This document shows, piece after piece, positions 1-6,192 of a DNA stretch of 6,960 nucleotides. This stretch comes from JAUZPB01 sp050262615. GTDB taxonomy: Bacteria > Bacteroidota > Ignavibacteria > Ignavibacteriales > SURF-24. The translations under genes were made by a program, and so were the position numbers. Positions within the stretch are counted from its first letter, which is position 1; every line of letters begins with the position of its first letter. The DNA lies in NCBI GenBank assembly GCA_050262615.1, contig JBLNEL010000193.1, positions 1-6,960 of the forward strand, given 5' to 3'. The notes below the pieces were generated by a model. It was not told the origin of the DNA. It made no database searches and saw only the letters and a program-made list of their open reading frames with translations.

Positions 1-678
1 CCTCATATGTTTACTGCTGCTGATCTGCAGAAAAGTTCACCTGATATAGAGATACTAAATCCAGAATTACACATTGCTACTCTTAACAAAGAAGCAAAGT
101 TTAATATGGAAATCCGTTACGGGACAGGCAAGGGATATGTTTCAGCAAATGAACAGAATATCCCTGATCAGACTATTGGACTGATACCAGTTGATTCTAT
201 TTTCACACCAATTAAAAATGTTCGCTATGATATAGAAAACGTTAGAATTGGTGAAAAAAATGATTATGAGAAGTTAGTTCTTGAAATAACTACTGATGGT
301 TCTATAACACCTGAAGATGCATTAACAAATTCTGGTAAGATATTAAAAGACCACATCCAGCTCTTTATAAATTTTGATGTTGAGCAGGAAGAGGAGAAAG
401 TAGTTAATGAGCAGGACGCTGAACGTGAAAGAATCAGAAAAATACTGACAACTAGTGTTGATGATTTGGAACTTAGTGTCAGATCACATAACTGTCTTAA
501 AGCTGCAAACATTAAAAATCTGGCCGATTTAGTCCGTAGAGATGAAAATGAAATGCTGAAATTCAGAAACTTTGGTAGAAAGTCATTAGCAGAACTGATT
601 GAAATCGTTGATAATTATGGCCTGGAATTCGGAATGGATGTAGACAAATATTTAAATGATAAATCAGATAATAGTTAA
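1..678 (+). CDS. rpoA: DNA-directed RNA polymerase subunit alpha (5' end cut off by window)
   Basis: This is the alpha subunit of RNA polymerase, which dimerises to nucleate assembly of the core enzyme and contacts activators and UP-element DNA through its C-terminal domain. The frame is open from base 1, so the ATG at 7 is an internal Met and not the start. It lies just before a TAAD motif that sits near residue 111 in E. coli RpoA, so roughly 105 N-terminal residues lie outside the window. Visible parts are the end of the N-terminal domain (a GKGYVSA segment matching E. coli RGYVPA), an acidic linker rich in Glu, and the alpha-CTD. The CTD carries DDLELSVRSHNCLKAA, which keeps the DNA-contacting Arg, Asn and Lys, followed by the FGRKSLAEL helix-hairpin-helix. 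rplQ follows 21 bases after the stop, the standard end of the alpha operon. The identification is secure. Confidence 0.97.
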   Translation, partial: PHMFTAADLQKSSPDIEILNPELHIATLNKEAKFNMEIRYGTGKGYVSANEQNIPDQTIGLIPVDSIFTPIKNVRYDIENVRIGEKNDYEKLVLEITTDGSITPEDALTNSGKILKDHIQLFINFDVEQEEEKVVNEQDAERERIRKILTTSVDDLELSVRSHNCLKAANIKNLADLVRRDENEMLKFRNFGRKSLAELIEIVDNYGLEFGMDVDKYLNDKSDNS

Positions 679-699
679 TCCGCTAAAATAGGTTAAGTA

Positions 700-1161
700 A
701 TGAGACACAATAACAAAGGTAGAAAACTAGGTAGAACTGCAAGTCATCGTAGCGCTACACTTAAGGCTTTGTCAACAGCACTTTTTAAATATAAAAGAAT
801 CAGAACAACAGTTGCTAAAGCTAAAGAAACAAGGACTTTTGCAGAGTCATTAATTACCAAAGCAAAAACAGATTCAGTTCACTCTAGAAGACACATTGCC
901 CGTTTTATTAACGACAAGGCAGTTATTCAGGAATTGTTCTCTGAAATTATTCCTAAGATTGGAGACAGACCGGGTGGTTATACAAGAGTTGTAAAGCTCG
1001 GCAGAAGATTCGGTGATGCAGCTGAAGTTGCTATACTTGAATTAGTTGACTACAATGAAGTAGCTAACCAGCAGGCTTCTGAAAATAAAGAAAAAAGAGC
1101 AGAAAGAAAAGCTGCCAAGCAGGAAGCTGCTCAGGAAAAAGCTGCAAACGAAGAAGCTTAA
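700..1161 (+). CDS. rplQ: 50S ribosomal protein L17
   Basis: This is large-subunit ribosomal protein bL17, which binds 23S rRNA near the polypeptide exit side. The 153-residue product opens with MRHNNKGRKLGRTASHRSA, the family's N-terminal signature, and contains the GDRPGGYTRVVKLGRRFGDAAEVAILELV core block at about residues 88-116. E. coli L17 is 127 residues and Bacillus L17 about 120. The extra length here is a C-terminal tail from about residue 123 made almost only of Ala, Lys, Glu, Gln and Arg, a likely charged helix; such tails are common in Bacteroidota-type L17. The start is preceded by a weak AGG (690-692) seven bases upstream. The gene directly follows rpoA and is closed by the terminator at 1190-1223, so it is the last gene of the alpha operon. 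Confidence 0.97.
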   Translation: MRHNNKGRKLGRTASHRSATLKALSTALFKYKRIRTTVAKAKETRTFAESLITKAKTDSVHSRRHIARFINDKAVIQELFSEIIPKIGDRPGGYTRVVKLGRRFGDAAEVAILELVDYNEVANQQASENKEKRAERKAAKQEAAQEKAANEEA

Positions 1162-1189
1162 TATAACCTTAACAGATAATATTTTGGTG

Positions 1190-1223
1190 AAGAGTAATCA
1201 GTTCTAACTGGTTACTCTTTTTT
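1190..1223 (+). terminator. Rho-independent terminator after rplQ
   Basis: The 5' arm AGAGTAATCAG (1191-1201) pairs with CTGGTTACTCT (1208-1218) across the loop TTCTAA. That gives 11 pairs including one T-G, and A1190-T1219 can extend the stem. An uninterrupted T run (1218-1223) follows. This is a textbook intrinsic terminator placed 28 bases after the rplQ stop, closing the ribosomal-protein operon. It ends only three bases before the engB start codon. Confidence 0.88.
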
Positions 1224-1226
1224 ATT

Positions 1227-1814
1227 ATGACAAAAGATATAGAATTTATAGGAGCGTACTACCAGATACGCCAGCTGCCCAAGGACGACCGTCCGGAAAT
1301 TGTTATTTGCGGCAGGTCGAATGTTGGGAAATCTTCATTTATTAACTCACTTTTTAACAGAAAGAATCTTGCAAAAACCAGTTCAATTCCCGGCAAGACA
1401 CGTTCACTTAACTTCTATATGGTTGATGGCAGTTTTTACTTTGTGGATCTGCCTGGATTTGGATATGCCAAGGTTAGTAAAACTGAAAGGGAATACTGGA
1501 ATAAGCTCATAGATGAATACTTTAAGTCAAGAAAGAACATAGCGCTTGCTTTTCATTTAATTGACAGCCGGCACAAACCCTCGGAGCTTGATCTGCTCCT
1601 GAACTCTTATCTTAGAAACAGCTCACTAGCATATATTGTATTACTTAATAAAGTTGATAAACTTAAACAAACAGAAGTATCAACAGCAAGACGAAATATA
1701 ATTGAAGTTTTCCCAGAACTTATCTGGGGGGAAAATCTTTATGCGTATTCTTCTGTAAAGCATGTTGGACAAAAAGAAATACGGGAAAAATTATCTGTTT
1801 TATTTAAAAAATAG
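1227..1814 (+). CDS. engB: Ribosome biogenesis GTP-binding protein EngB (YihA/YsxC)
   Basis: This is a TrmE-Era-EngA-EngB-Septin family GTPase needed for late assembly of the 50S subunit in the bacteria where it has been studied. The 195-residue product equals the length of B. subtilis YsxC. All G motifs are visible: G1/P-loop GRSNVGKS (29-36), the G2 region with PGKTRS and Thr58, G3 DLPG (74-77), G4 NKVD (141-144) and a G5-like SS at 175-176. The family-specific blocks NRKNLAKTSS and VSKTEREYW are also present. The ATG is the only plausible start: it gives the family length, and no alternative start lies before the P-loop. It has no Shine-Dalgarno sequence; its immediate upstream DNA is the T-tract and 3' arm of the rplQ terminator. 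Expression must therefore come from terminator read-through or a promoter at the rplQ end, with initiation on a U-rich leader. Confidence 0.96.
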   Translation: MTKDIEFIGAYYQIRQLPKDDRPEIVICGRSNVGKSSFINSLFNRKNLAKTSSIPGKTRSLNFYMVDGSFYFVDLPGFGYAKVSKTEREYWNKLIDEYFKSRKNIALAFHLIDSRHKPSELDLLLNSYLRNSSLAYIVLLNKVDKLKQTEVSTARRNIIEVFPELIWGENLYAYSSVKHVGQKEIREKLSVLFKK

Positions 1815-1824
1815 TATCTGTTTA

Positions 1825-1855
1825 TTGATATTTTACAAATCAAAATTTATATTTA
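1825..1855 (+). promoter_or_regulatory. Possible Bacteroidota-type promoter before the GAF/GGDEF-like gene
   Basis: A TTG (1825-1827) is followed after 20 bases by TATATTTA (1848-1855). The second box matches seven of eight positions of TAnnTTTG, the -7 box used by primary sigma factors of the Bacteroidota, and the spacing suits the -33 TTTG element known there. It lies 36 bases before the ATG at 1892, in the 77-bp gap after engB. The region is very AT-rich, so a chance match is quite possible. Confidence 0.25.
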
Positions 1856-1891
1856 AGCCCTAATCTATAAATAGGAATTAATACGGCTTTA

Positions 1892-3739
1892 ATGGCATTA
1901 GATAAATTAAAAAAAAGGATCCTAATATTTCTAGTTGTGCCTGTTTTATCAGCACTTCTATACTTTGTTGACGATCCTGTTTTCAAAATCATTACAATAG
2001 CCCTGATTGTAATATATGTGGGTTTTATAATATTCCTGCGCGATTCTGTTCATAGTGAAGAGCCTGTTACTCCGCCTAACCTGGATATTGAACCTCCATC
2101 CTATGAGCCCGACCTTGGAGAATCTATTACAATTGTCTCCCCAAATAAAAATCTTGAAGTCATTACAGCTGAAAATTATGTACCTGAGCTGCATGCAGGT
2201 AAAAGGAATTTCTTTAAACCTCCAGATCTAAAAGAGAACTTTGAAAAAATAGCTACTGAATCAATTCCAAAGAATATAGGGCAGGATGAGCAATTCTCTT
2301 TTCTTTTAGAGAGAATACTTGCTGTGATAAAAGATGCTTATATGGCTCATACAGCTGTTTTTTTCTGGTATAATAAAAGGAAAGAAAAGCTGACATTAGA
2401 GAAGTTTGTATCCAGCTGTACAGATATAACTGAAAGAAAATTTGATCTGGAAGATGACGTTTTAAGTAAAATAGTTCAGAAGGAAGAGCCTGAAATATTA
2501 ACTGATATTTCTCCCAATGCTGAGGCAGATGTTATAAGATATTACCCTAATGTTCAGGGAATTAAAAGTTTTGTTGGTGTTCCGCTATATTATCAGAACA
2601 CACTGGCAGGGATACTTGCTTTGGATTCTAAGGTAAGTGATGCATTTGGAATAGAAACTATATATTCCTTAGGCAGATATGTAAGGATCATATCATTTAT
2701 AATTGCACTTTTTGATGAGAAATATAAAGACTCATTAGCCGAAAGAAAGCTTAATGGTCTGCTTACTTTAATAAGCGGCGACAGATTCTTCCAGAACGAG
2801 GATGAACTTTACAAGACACTCGAAAACTCATTAAAAAGTCTGCTTCCATGGGATGCTTTCACATTTGTTTATTATAGCCCGATGGATCAGAAATTCAAAA
2901 CATCAAAAATTGTTAATAATACCTCATTGAAGTATGTTGGTGAAAATCTTGAAATAGATTTAAATGGTACGCTGGTAGGGAAAAGCATTGTAAATGGAAT
3001 GCCAGTAAAAATTGATGATACATCTGCCTCGACATTTATCAGGTTTTCCAAATCTGAAGATGTAAGTTTCGATGGCTCTTTCCTTGCAATCCCTCTGGTA
3101 TACGATAATCAAAACTATGGTGTACTTTGTTTCGAGAGTCTGAAGAAAAATGCATATACAAATGCTGATGTTCATTTTATGAAAAATTCAGTAAAGATAC
3201 TTGCATTCATTGTTTATTCATTTTCCACGCAGGCAGTACTTAAAAAACTCCTATCAGTGGATGTTGAGACAAAGACGCTAAACCGAGACACTTTTATAGA
3301 AAGACTCAATTCTGACCTTCATAAGGCCAATCTCTTAAACGTTCCGGGAGCAATTGTCCTGGTTTATATTGATGATTTCCTTGAACAGGAATCGTTATTC
3401 GAAGGGAATCCTTTTCCAAAAGTACTTAAGACAGTAGCTCAGACGATATCTGAGGAAATGACACCAGCAAACCTGCTCGGAAGAATAAATGAAAGGGTTT
3501 TTGCTGTATATTTCTTTAATACTCCGACAAAAGAAGTATTCTTATGGGCTGAGAAATTACGTGTAAAGATTGCCCGTAAGCCGATAGCCGTAGTATCAAA
3601 GCAAACTACATTTACGGTTTCGATTGGTGTAGCTTCTACGCATAATAAAACGAGTGCTGAAGAGGTACTTAACAATGCCGATCTGGCATTAAAGAAAGCC
3701 CTTGAAAAAGGCGGAAATGCCGTTAGAAATATAAACTAA
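1892..3739 (+). CDS. Membrane-anchored GAF-GAF protein with degenerate GGDEF domain
   Basis: This 615-residue protein is probably a sensory or scaffold protein at the inner membrane. Two hydrophobic segments, about residues 10-26 and 31-49, are separated only by a short DDP turn, forming a hairpin anchor with the rest cytoplasmic. A Pro/Glu-rich linker (55-110) follows, then two GAF-like domains. The first (about 133-273) has SFVGVPLYYQNTLAGILALDS; the second (about 300-445) has FLAIPLVYDNQNYGVLCFES. The C-terminal part (about 455-612) has the GGDEF-family fold signature: TKTLNRDTF near 460-468, FTVSIGVAS at 574-582 and NNADLALKKALEKGGN at 594-609. However, the active-site loop reads RINERVF (531-537) instead of R-x-GGDEF, and the first metal Asp is Tyr492 (VYIDDF). 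Diguanylate cyclase activity is therefore unlikely; it may bind a ligand or partner instead. An AGGAA at 1873-1877 lies 14 bases before the ATG, a long spacing. The gene lies 77 bp after engB. Confidence 0.85.
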   Translation: MALDKLKKRILIFLVVPVLSALLYFVDDPVFKIITIALIVIYVGFIIFLRDSVHSEEPVTPPNLDIEPPSYEPDLGESITIVSPNKNLEVITAENYVPELHAGKRNFFKPPDLKENFEKIATESIPKNIGQDEQFSFLLERILAVIKDAYMAHTAVFFWYNKRKEKLTLEKFVSSCTDITERKFDLEDDVLSKIVQKEEPEILTDISPNAEADVIRYYPNVQGIKSFVGVPLYYQNTLAGILALDSKVSDAFGIETIYSLGRYVRIISFIIALFDEKYKDSLAERKLNGLLTLISGDRFFQNEDELYKTLENSLKSLLPWDAFTFVYYSPMDQKFKTSKIVNNTSLKYVGENLEIDLNGTLVGKSIVNGMPVKIDDTSASTFIRFSKSEDVSFDGSFLAIPLVYDNQNYGVLCFESLKKNAYTNADVHFMKNSVKILAFIVYSFSTQAVLKKLLSVDVETKTLNRDTFIERLNSDLHKANLLNVPGAIVLVYIDDFLEQESLFEGNPFPKVLKTVAQTISEEMTPANLLGRINERVFAVYFFNTPTKEVFLWAEKLRVKIARKPIAVVSKQTTFTVSIGVASTHNKTSAEEVLNNADLALKKALEKGGNAVRNIN

Positions 3740-3753
3740 GTTTCCTGAAATCT

Positions 3754-3780
3754 ATTATAAGTAGTTTTAATTATAAGTAG
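3754..3780 (+). repeat. Tandem 11-bp direct repeat in the gap before deoB
   Basis: ATTATAAGTAG occurs at 3754-3764 and again at 3770-3780, a 16-bp period with five bases between copies. It lies 14 bases after the stop of the GAF/GGDEF-like gene, in an AT-rich 151-bp gap. Paired binding sites for a regulator would look like this, but so would chance in AT-rich DNA. Confidence 0.5.
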
Positions 3781-3829
3781 AATTAATGCTGCTGGATAAA
3801 TAATTGTCTGTTTCTGAATCAATTTTTCT

Positions 3830-3861
3830 ATTCAAATTATATTTTATATACTAATTTGAAT
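3830..3861. promoter_or_regulatory. Perfect 10-bp inverted repeat upstream of deoB
   Basis: ATTCAAATTA (3830-3839) and TAATTTGAAT (3852-3861) are exact inverted copies separated by 12 AT-rich bases. The dyad ends 29 bases before the deoB ATG. It could be an operator for a dimeric repressor placed over or near the deoB promoter, or a weak mRNA hairpin. There is no T-tract after it, so it does not look like a terminator for the upstream gene. Confidence 0.5.
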
Positions 3862-3890
3862 GTACAATTGAATAATACTGGTGAAGACTT

Positions 3891-5057
3891 ATGAATAATT
3901 TTCTGATAATAGTTTTAGACGGAATAGGAGTCGGTGAACTACCGGATGCAGGAAATTACATGGATTCCGGCAGCAATACTCTGGGCAATATGGCAAAATT
4001 TCTGAGAGGCTTAAAATTACCTTCACTGCAGAAACTGGGACTTGGCAATATTATTAAGATTCAGGGTATTGAACCGGAGGGGCTTCCGATGGCTTCATTC
4101 GGCAAAATGTCCGAAGTTTCAAAAGGTAAAGATTCGACAACCGGGCATTGGGAATTAGGCGGCATTAAAGTAGAATTTGACTTCCCATACTATCCAAACG
4201 GCTTTCCTGAAAATCTGATCGAAAAATTTAAGACAGAAACCGGCATAAAAGGTATTCTTGGCAACAAAGCTGCTTCAGGCACAGAGATCATTATGGAACT
4301 TGGTGACCAGCATGTAAGTACAGGATATCCCATCGTTTATACTTCTGCAGATTCTGTTTTCCAGATTGCAGCACATGAAGAAGTTATACCCATTGAAAGA
4401 CTATATGAAATCTGTTCGATTGCCAGAGAAAAAGTGCTTACTGGCCGCGATTCTGTCGGCAGGGTAATAGCCAGACCTTTTACAGGTAAGAGCGGCAATT
4501 ATACACGTACAGCAAACCGAAGAGACTTCTCATTAGACCCAGAGTCTGAGACGATACTAGATCTGCTATACAGAAATAACATTCAAACGATAGCAGTCGG
4601 GAAAATAAATGATTTATTCAATTACCGCGGCATTAAAGTTAAAGACAAAACCAAGTCCAACCTGGAAGGTATAAAAAAGATCGTTAGGTATGCATCTGAA
4701 GTAAACAATAGTCTGATCTTTGCGAATCTTGTAGATTTTGATGTATATTACGGCCATAGAAATGATCCGGTTGGTTTTTATAAAGCGTTAAAGGAATTTG
4801 ATGACAATCTTGATCAGATCCTGACAAATCTTGATGAAACAGATGCATTAGTAATAACGTCTGACCATGGAAACGATCCGACTGATATAAGCACAGATCA
4901 TACACGGGAATATGTTCCGCTTCTTTTCTACAGAAAGGGAAGGGCAGGGGTTGATCTGGGCATCAGAAGTACATTTTCAGATGTAGCCCAAACAGTTGCT
5001 GAATTCTTTAAGATTAAAAATACTCTTAAAGGCGAGAGTTTTCTGAATCAGAAATAG
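3891..5057 (+). CDS. deoB: Phosphopentomutase
   Basis: This is a cytoplasmic enzyme of the alkaline phosphatase superfamily that interconverts ribose (or deoxyribose) 1-phosphate and 5-phosphate, linking nucleoside phosphorolysis to central metabolism. The 388 residues match the family length (B. cereus DeoB is about 394). Metal-site residues known from the B. cereus enzyme are present: Asp10 (VLDGIGVGELPDA), Asp284 and His289 (NLVDFDVYYGH), Asp325-His326 (TSDHGNDP) and His337 (TDHTRE). The cap-domain segment GNKAASGTEI and the block IVYTSADSVFQIAAHEE also match. The activated nucleophile, Thr85 in B. cereus, aligns with Ser82 here (GKDSTTGHWE), a chemically sensible but notable replacement. 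A GGTGA (3880-3884) sits six bases before the ATG. Upstream lies the AT-rich gap with the inverted repeat; no other nucleoside-catabolism genes are adjacent. Confidence 0.97.
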   Translation: MNNFLIIVLDGIGVGELPDAGNYMDSGSNTLGNMAKFLRGLKLPSLQKLGLGNIIKIQGIEPEGLPMASFGKMSEVSKGKDSTTGHWELGGIKVEFDFPYYPNGFPENLIEKFKTETGIKGILGNKAASGTEIIMELGDQHVSTGYPIVYTSADSVFQIAAHEEVIPIERLYEICSIAREKVLTGRDSVGRVIARPFTGKSGNYTRTANRRDFSLDPESETILDLLYRNNIQTIAVGKINDLFNYRGIKVKDKTKSNLEGIKKIVRYASEVNNSLIFANLVDFDVYYGHRNDPVGFYKALKEFDDNLDQILTNLDETDALVITSDHGNDPTDISTDHTREYVPLLFYRKGRAGVDLGIRSTFSDVAQTVAEFFKIKNTLKGESFLNQK

Positions 5058-5079
5058 AGACTCAGCTCCTGGAATAATT

Positions 5080-5097
5080 TATACACTTAAGTTTATA
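5080..5097. repeat. 18-bp near-perfect palindrome after deoB
   Basis: TATACACTT (5080-5088) is followed directly by AAGTTTATA (5089-5097). Eight of nine positions are complementary, with only C5084/T5093 mismatched. With no loop it cannot form a good RNA hairpin, so if it is functional it would be a DNA site for a dimeric protein. It lies 22 bases after deoB and about 220 bases before rpoD. The case is weak, since short AT palindromes arise easily here. Confidence 0.35.
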
Positions 5098-5166
5098 GAA
5101 AGATATTCGACAATAAGATAAATAGTTGCTGGAAATAAATAAAATTATCCAGTGGGTACGTTTAAT

Positions 5167-5293
5167 ATGACTCTGCCGGGGTGTGTGCAGCCGGCAACTT
5201 TCAGTTAAGCCGTAATTCCTATGGACTATCCAAAGCCTCAGGCTTCTGATCTATTGAACTGGAGTTTGGGATAGTTCCCTATATAAACTGAGA
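5167..5293 (+). ncRNA. Candidate structured leader RNA upstream of rpoD
   Basis: Bases 5171-5270 are about 51% G+C, while the gap before (5081-5160) is about 28% and after (5281-5318) about 21%. The island folds convincingly by eye. Hairpin P1 is TGCCGG (5174-5179) with CCGGCA (5191-5196). A closing helix P2 pairs TTTCAGTT (5199-5206) with AACTGAGA (5286-5293), including one G-U pair. Inside it a long stem P3 pairs 5223-5234 with 5265-5278, 12 pairs with two single-base bulges, capped by GCC/GGC (5235-5237 with 5241-5243). The Shine-Dalgarno sequence of rpoD then lies in open A/T-rich sequence. I see no terminator, so a cis-acting 5' leader is more likely than a free sRNA. It did not match 6S RNA, tmRNA, SRP RNA, RNase P or any riboswitch consensus I know. 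Confidence 0.45.
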
Positions 5294-5305
5294 ATAAAAA
5301 ATTAT

Positions 5306-5310
5306 AGGAG
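5306..5310 (+). promoter_or_regulatory. Shine-Dalgarno site fixing the rpoD GTG start
   Basis: AGGAG stands eight bases before the GTG at 5319, the clearest ribosome-binding site in the window; the other genes have weak or absent ones. An in-frame TAA at 5295-5297 rules out any earlier start, so the GTG start is well supported. The site lies 13 bases downstream of the folded leader domain. Confidence 0.8.
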
Positions 5311-5318
5311 AGTTAAAC

Positions 5319-6173
5319 GTGAAGATTACAAAGCAATATACTAACCGCGAAAGTCAGTCTCTCGATAAGTATTTGCAGGAAATTGGAAAAGTTGATCTCT
5401 TAACTCCCGACCAGGAAATTGATTTAGCAATAAGTATCAAAAAAGATGATCCAATTGCATTAGAAAGATTGGTTAAATCTAACTTAAGGTTTGTTGTCAG
5501 CGTTGCAAAGCAGTATCAGAATCAGGGGCTTTCATTAGGTGATCTGATCAATGAAGGAAACCTGGGCTTAATAAAGGCAGCAAAGAGATTTGATGAGACA
5601 AGAGGTTTTAAGTTTATTTCCTATGCAGTTTGGTGGATAAGGCAGTCAATACTTCAGGCATTGGCTGAACAATCCAGAATTGTGCGGCTTCCTTTAAATC
5701 GTGTAGGAGCATTAAACAAGCTAGGCAAGGCATATAGTAATCTGGAACAGGAGTTTGAAAGGGAGCCCAGCGCAACAGAGCTTGCGCATGAGTTAGATAT
5801 GGATGTTGAAGAGGTTGCCGATACACTAAAGATTTCAGGCCGGCACGTTTCAATGGATGCTCCATTTGCCCAGGGGGAAGAAAACAGGCTACTTGATGTA
5901 ATATCAAATGAGCATCAGCCTGCTCCGGACTTTAACCTTATGTCAGAGTCACTGAAAAATGAAATTGAAAGAGCTCTTTCGACATTGACAGACCGGGAAG
6001 CTGAAGTAATAAAATTATATTTTGGATTAAATAAGGAACATTCACTTACTCTTGAGGAGATTGGTGAAAAATTCAATCTGACAAGAGAAAGGGTAAGACA
6101 AATTAAAGAAAAAGCCATCAGAAGACTAAGACATGCTTCCAGAAGTAAAAATCTGCGTGCATATTTAGGCTAA
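5319..6173 (+). CDS. rpoD: Primary RNA polymerase sigma factor (RpoD/SigA, short Bacteroidota-type)
   Basis: This is the group 1-like sigma-70 factor that directs core RNA polymerase to housekeeping promoters. The 284-residue protein has no region 1.1. Region 1.2 begins at about residue 13 (SLDKYLQEIGKVDLLT). Region 2 spans about 45-117, with core-binding DLINEGNLGLIKAAKRFD in 2.1-2.2 and FKFISYAVWWIRQSI in 2.3-2.4 (97-111) for melting and -10 recognition. Region 3 follows (about 120-200). Region 4 covers about 215-280, with the -35 helix-turn-helix LTLEEIGEKFNLTRERVRQIKEKAIRRLRH (243-272). The short form and the opening ITKxxTNRESQSLDKYLQEIGKVDLLT are typical of the primary sigma factor of Bacteroidota/Chlorobiota, which is known there to read TTTG/TAnnTTTG promoters. 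Initiation is at GTG with a strong Shine-Dalgarno site. Leader structure suggests post-transcriptional control. An exported hydrolase gene starts 19 bases after the stop. Confidence 0.95.
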   Translation: MKITKQYTNRESQSLDKYLQEIGKVDLLTPDQEIDLAISIKKDDPIALERLVKSNLRFVVSVAKQYQNQGLSLGDLINEGNLGLIKAAKRFDETRGFKFISYAVWWIRQSILQALAEQSRIVRLPLNRVGALNKLGKAYSNLEQEFEREPSATELAHELDMDVEEVADTLKISGRHVSMDAPFAQGEENRLLDVISNEHQPAPDFNLMSESLKNEIERALSTLTDREAEVIKLYFGLNKEHSLTLEEIGEKFNLTRERVRQIKEKAIRRLRHASRSKNLRAYLG

Positions 6174-6192
6174 ATTTGGTACTTTTGCGAAG

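Noticed and set aside
7..9. ATG at 7 as the rpoA start
   Set aside because: The frame is open to base 1, and the residues after this Met align with about position 110 of E. coli RpoA, so it is internal.
264..512. Reverse-strand ORF inside rpoA
   Set aside because: It is fully covered by the well-supported alpha-subunit coding frame and shows no recognisable domain; a shadow ORF.
1909..1916. Run of eight A near the start of the GAF/GGDEF-like gene as a slippage or phase-variation site
   Set aside because: The frame is intact, the run encodes ordinary Lys residues on the cytoplasmic side of the membrane anchor, and no useful alternative frame opens after slippage.
5151..5160. T-box-like GGGTAC segment upstream of rpoD
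   Set aside because: It lacks the T-box core sequence, a specifier stem and an antiterminator, and rpoD is not a T-box target.
5157..5164. TACGTTTA as a -7 box for rpoD
   Set aside because: It matches seven of eight TAnnTTTG positions, but the nearest upstream TTG (5126-5128) is 28 bases away, too far for the known spacing; such matches are common in this AT-rich DNA.
5268..5279. GGGA-TAGT-TCCC hairpin as a terminator before rpoD
   Set aside because: Only four pairs and no T-tract follow; the same bases pair better in the long stem with 5223-5234.
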